From Thermoproteota archaeon (GTDB lineage: Archaea > Korarchaeota > JAOZGF01), in the NCBI GenBank assembly GCA_027491845.1, contig JAOZGF010000155.1, forward strand, positions 1 through 5,363: DNA of 5,363 bases. Direction: 5' to 3'. Below, one piece after another: positions 4,810-5,363 of the stretch. The notes beneath the pieces are model-generated. The model searched no databases, had not been told where the DNA came from, and worked only from the letters and a program-made list of their open reading frames with translations. Every line of letters starts with the position of its first letter. The stretch's first letter is position 1. The translations under genes and the position numbers were made by a program.

Positions 4810-5363
4810 TCACTTTCCCTTCCATACGGGTTTTCTTTTCTCCAAGAAAGCCTTAAGTCCCTCCACAGCATCACTTGTTTTCATCAATTCGTTCAAGTAT
4901 ATGTCAGTCACCCTCTTAGTCGCGTCCTCCCTGTCCAAGAACAAGGCACTATAGAAAGCCTTCTTCGTTATACTTAAAACAACAGGGCTCTTACCCCTCA
5001 ACAAACCAATTAACCTGTCCACTTCCTCCTGCAACCTGTCCCTTGCAACTGCCTTGTTAACAAGCCCCATTTCCTCTGCTTCCTTTCCAGTAATAGGTTC
5101 ACCTGTCATGACAAGCTCAAACGCCTTCAACCTACCGATTATCCTAGGCAGTAAAACAATTGCAATAGGAGGATAAACACCAACGTTTATTTCAGGCTGC
5201 CCCAGCCTGGCGTCCTCAGCAGCTATAACGAAGTCACAGGCCATGACAAGCTCAAAGCCTTCTCCCAAAGAAAAACCCTTTACCAAAGAAACAACAATCT
5301 TACTTGTCTTCCAAAGAGTGTAAAACACATTGTTAAAGGCATGGATAAACTCTTCCACTTTTT
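4810..5363 (-). CDS. Enoyl-CoA hydratase/isomerase family protein (crotonase), N-terminus beyond window
   Basis: The minus strand is open from the right edge to a TGA at 4810-4812, giving 184 C-terminal residues; roughly the first 70, including the first oxyanion-hole motif, lie outside. The first GTG (5358) codes an internal valine, not the start. Counting from it, VKGFSLGEGFELVMACDFVIAA (26-47, split) is the second crotonase motif, GQPEINVGVYPP (53-64) the third, LLPRIIGRLKAFELVMTGEPI (69-89) the fourth, and EEMGLVNK (95-102) follows. The two acidic residues used by enoyl-CoA hydratase (Glu144 and Glu164 in rat mitochondrial ECH) align with Glu36 and Glu56, so hydratase or dehydratase chemistry on a CoA thioester is likely. 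The usual GGG before the first Glu is GEG. The PPxAxxLLPR stretch recalls dienoyl-CoA hydratases of aromatic-acid degradation more than fatty-acid enzymes, but the substrate cannot be fixed. It precedes the FdhD-like gene by 75 bases, same strand. Confidence 0.9.
   Translation of the reverse strand, partial: KVEEFIHAFNNVFYTLWKTSKIVVSLVKGFSLGEGFELVMACDFVIAAEDARLGQPEINVGVYPPIAIVLLPRIIGRLKAFELVMTGEPITGKEAEEMGLVNKAVARDRLQEEVDRLIGLLRGKSPVVLSITKKAFYSALFLDREDATKRVTDIYLNELMKTSDAVEGLKAFLEKRKPVWKGK

Noticed and set aside
5356..5358. GTG as true start of the crotonase gene
   Set aside because: The frame remains open upstream to the window edge, and a start here would remove the conserved N-terminal third of the crotonase fold.

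Overview
This window most likely comes from an archaeon that makes tetrahydromethanopterin (H4MPT). Two genes are diagnostic of that pathway: mptA, the entry GTP cyclohydrolase (minus strand, running off the left edge), and the beta-RFAP synthase gene (plus strand). The AT-rich DNA, archaeal TATA-like elements, little Shine-Dalgarno use apart from two genes, and GTG and possibly TTG starts all fit. The exact lineage cannot be read from here. A methanogen, an Archaeoglobus-like organism or a H4MPT-using Thermoproteota/Bathyarchaeia-type archaeon would all fit. The crotonase gene points to CoA-thioester metabolism in addition to C1 metabolism.

Layout, left to right. Positions 1-871 (minus) carry mptA without its last few dozen residues. 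Positions 872-1250 are a divergent promoter region. Positions 1251-1904 (plus) encode a DUF447 flavin-binding split-barrel protein. Positions 1905-2295 are a long AT-rich gap with hairpins, a perfect-period 9-bp triple repeat and a good archaeal promoter. Positions 2296-2892 (plus) encode a small coiled-coil protein with a degenerate PD-(D/E)XK-like core. Positions 2993-3949 (plus) encode beta-RFAP synthase. Positions 3982-4734 (minus) encode an FdhD-family protein that lacks the usual cysteine pair. Positions 4810-5363 (minus) hold the C-terminal part of a crotonase (enoyl-CoA hydratase family) that continues past the right edge.

How they may work together. MptA makes 7,8-dihydroneopterin 2',3'-cyclic phosphate from GTP, and RFAP synthase makes the arylamine-ribose half, so both arms of methanopterin assembly are represented. 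The DUF447 protein between them is a candidate flavoprotein of the same pathway, by context only. FdhD normally matures the Mo/W-bisPGD cofactor of formate dehydrogenase-type enzymes, which fits a formate or formylmethanofuran metabolism, but this copy cannot use the standard CxxC chemistry. No CRISPR array, insertion sequence, tRNA or rRNA was seen. The most interesting points are the CxxC-less FdhD, the altered metal-site neighbourhood of MptA, the degenerate nuclease-like protein with its repeat-bearing promoter, and the DUF447 link to methanopterin.
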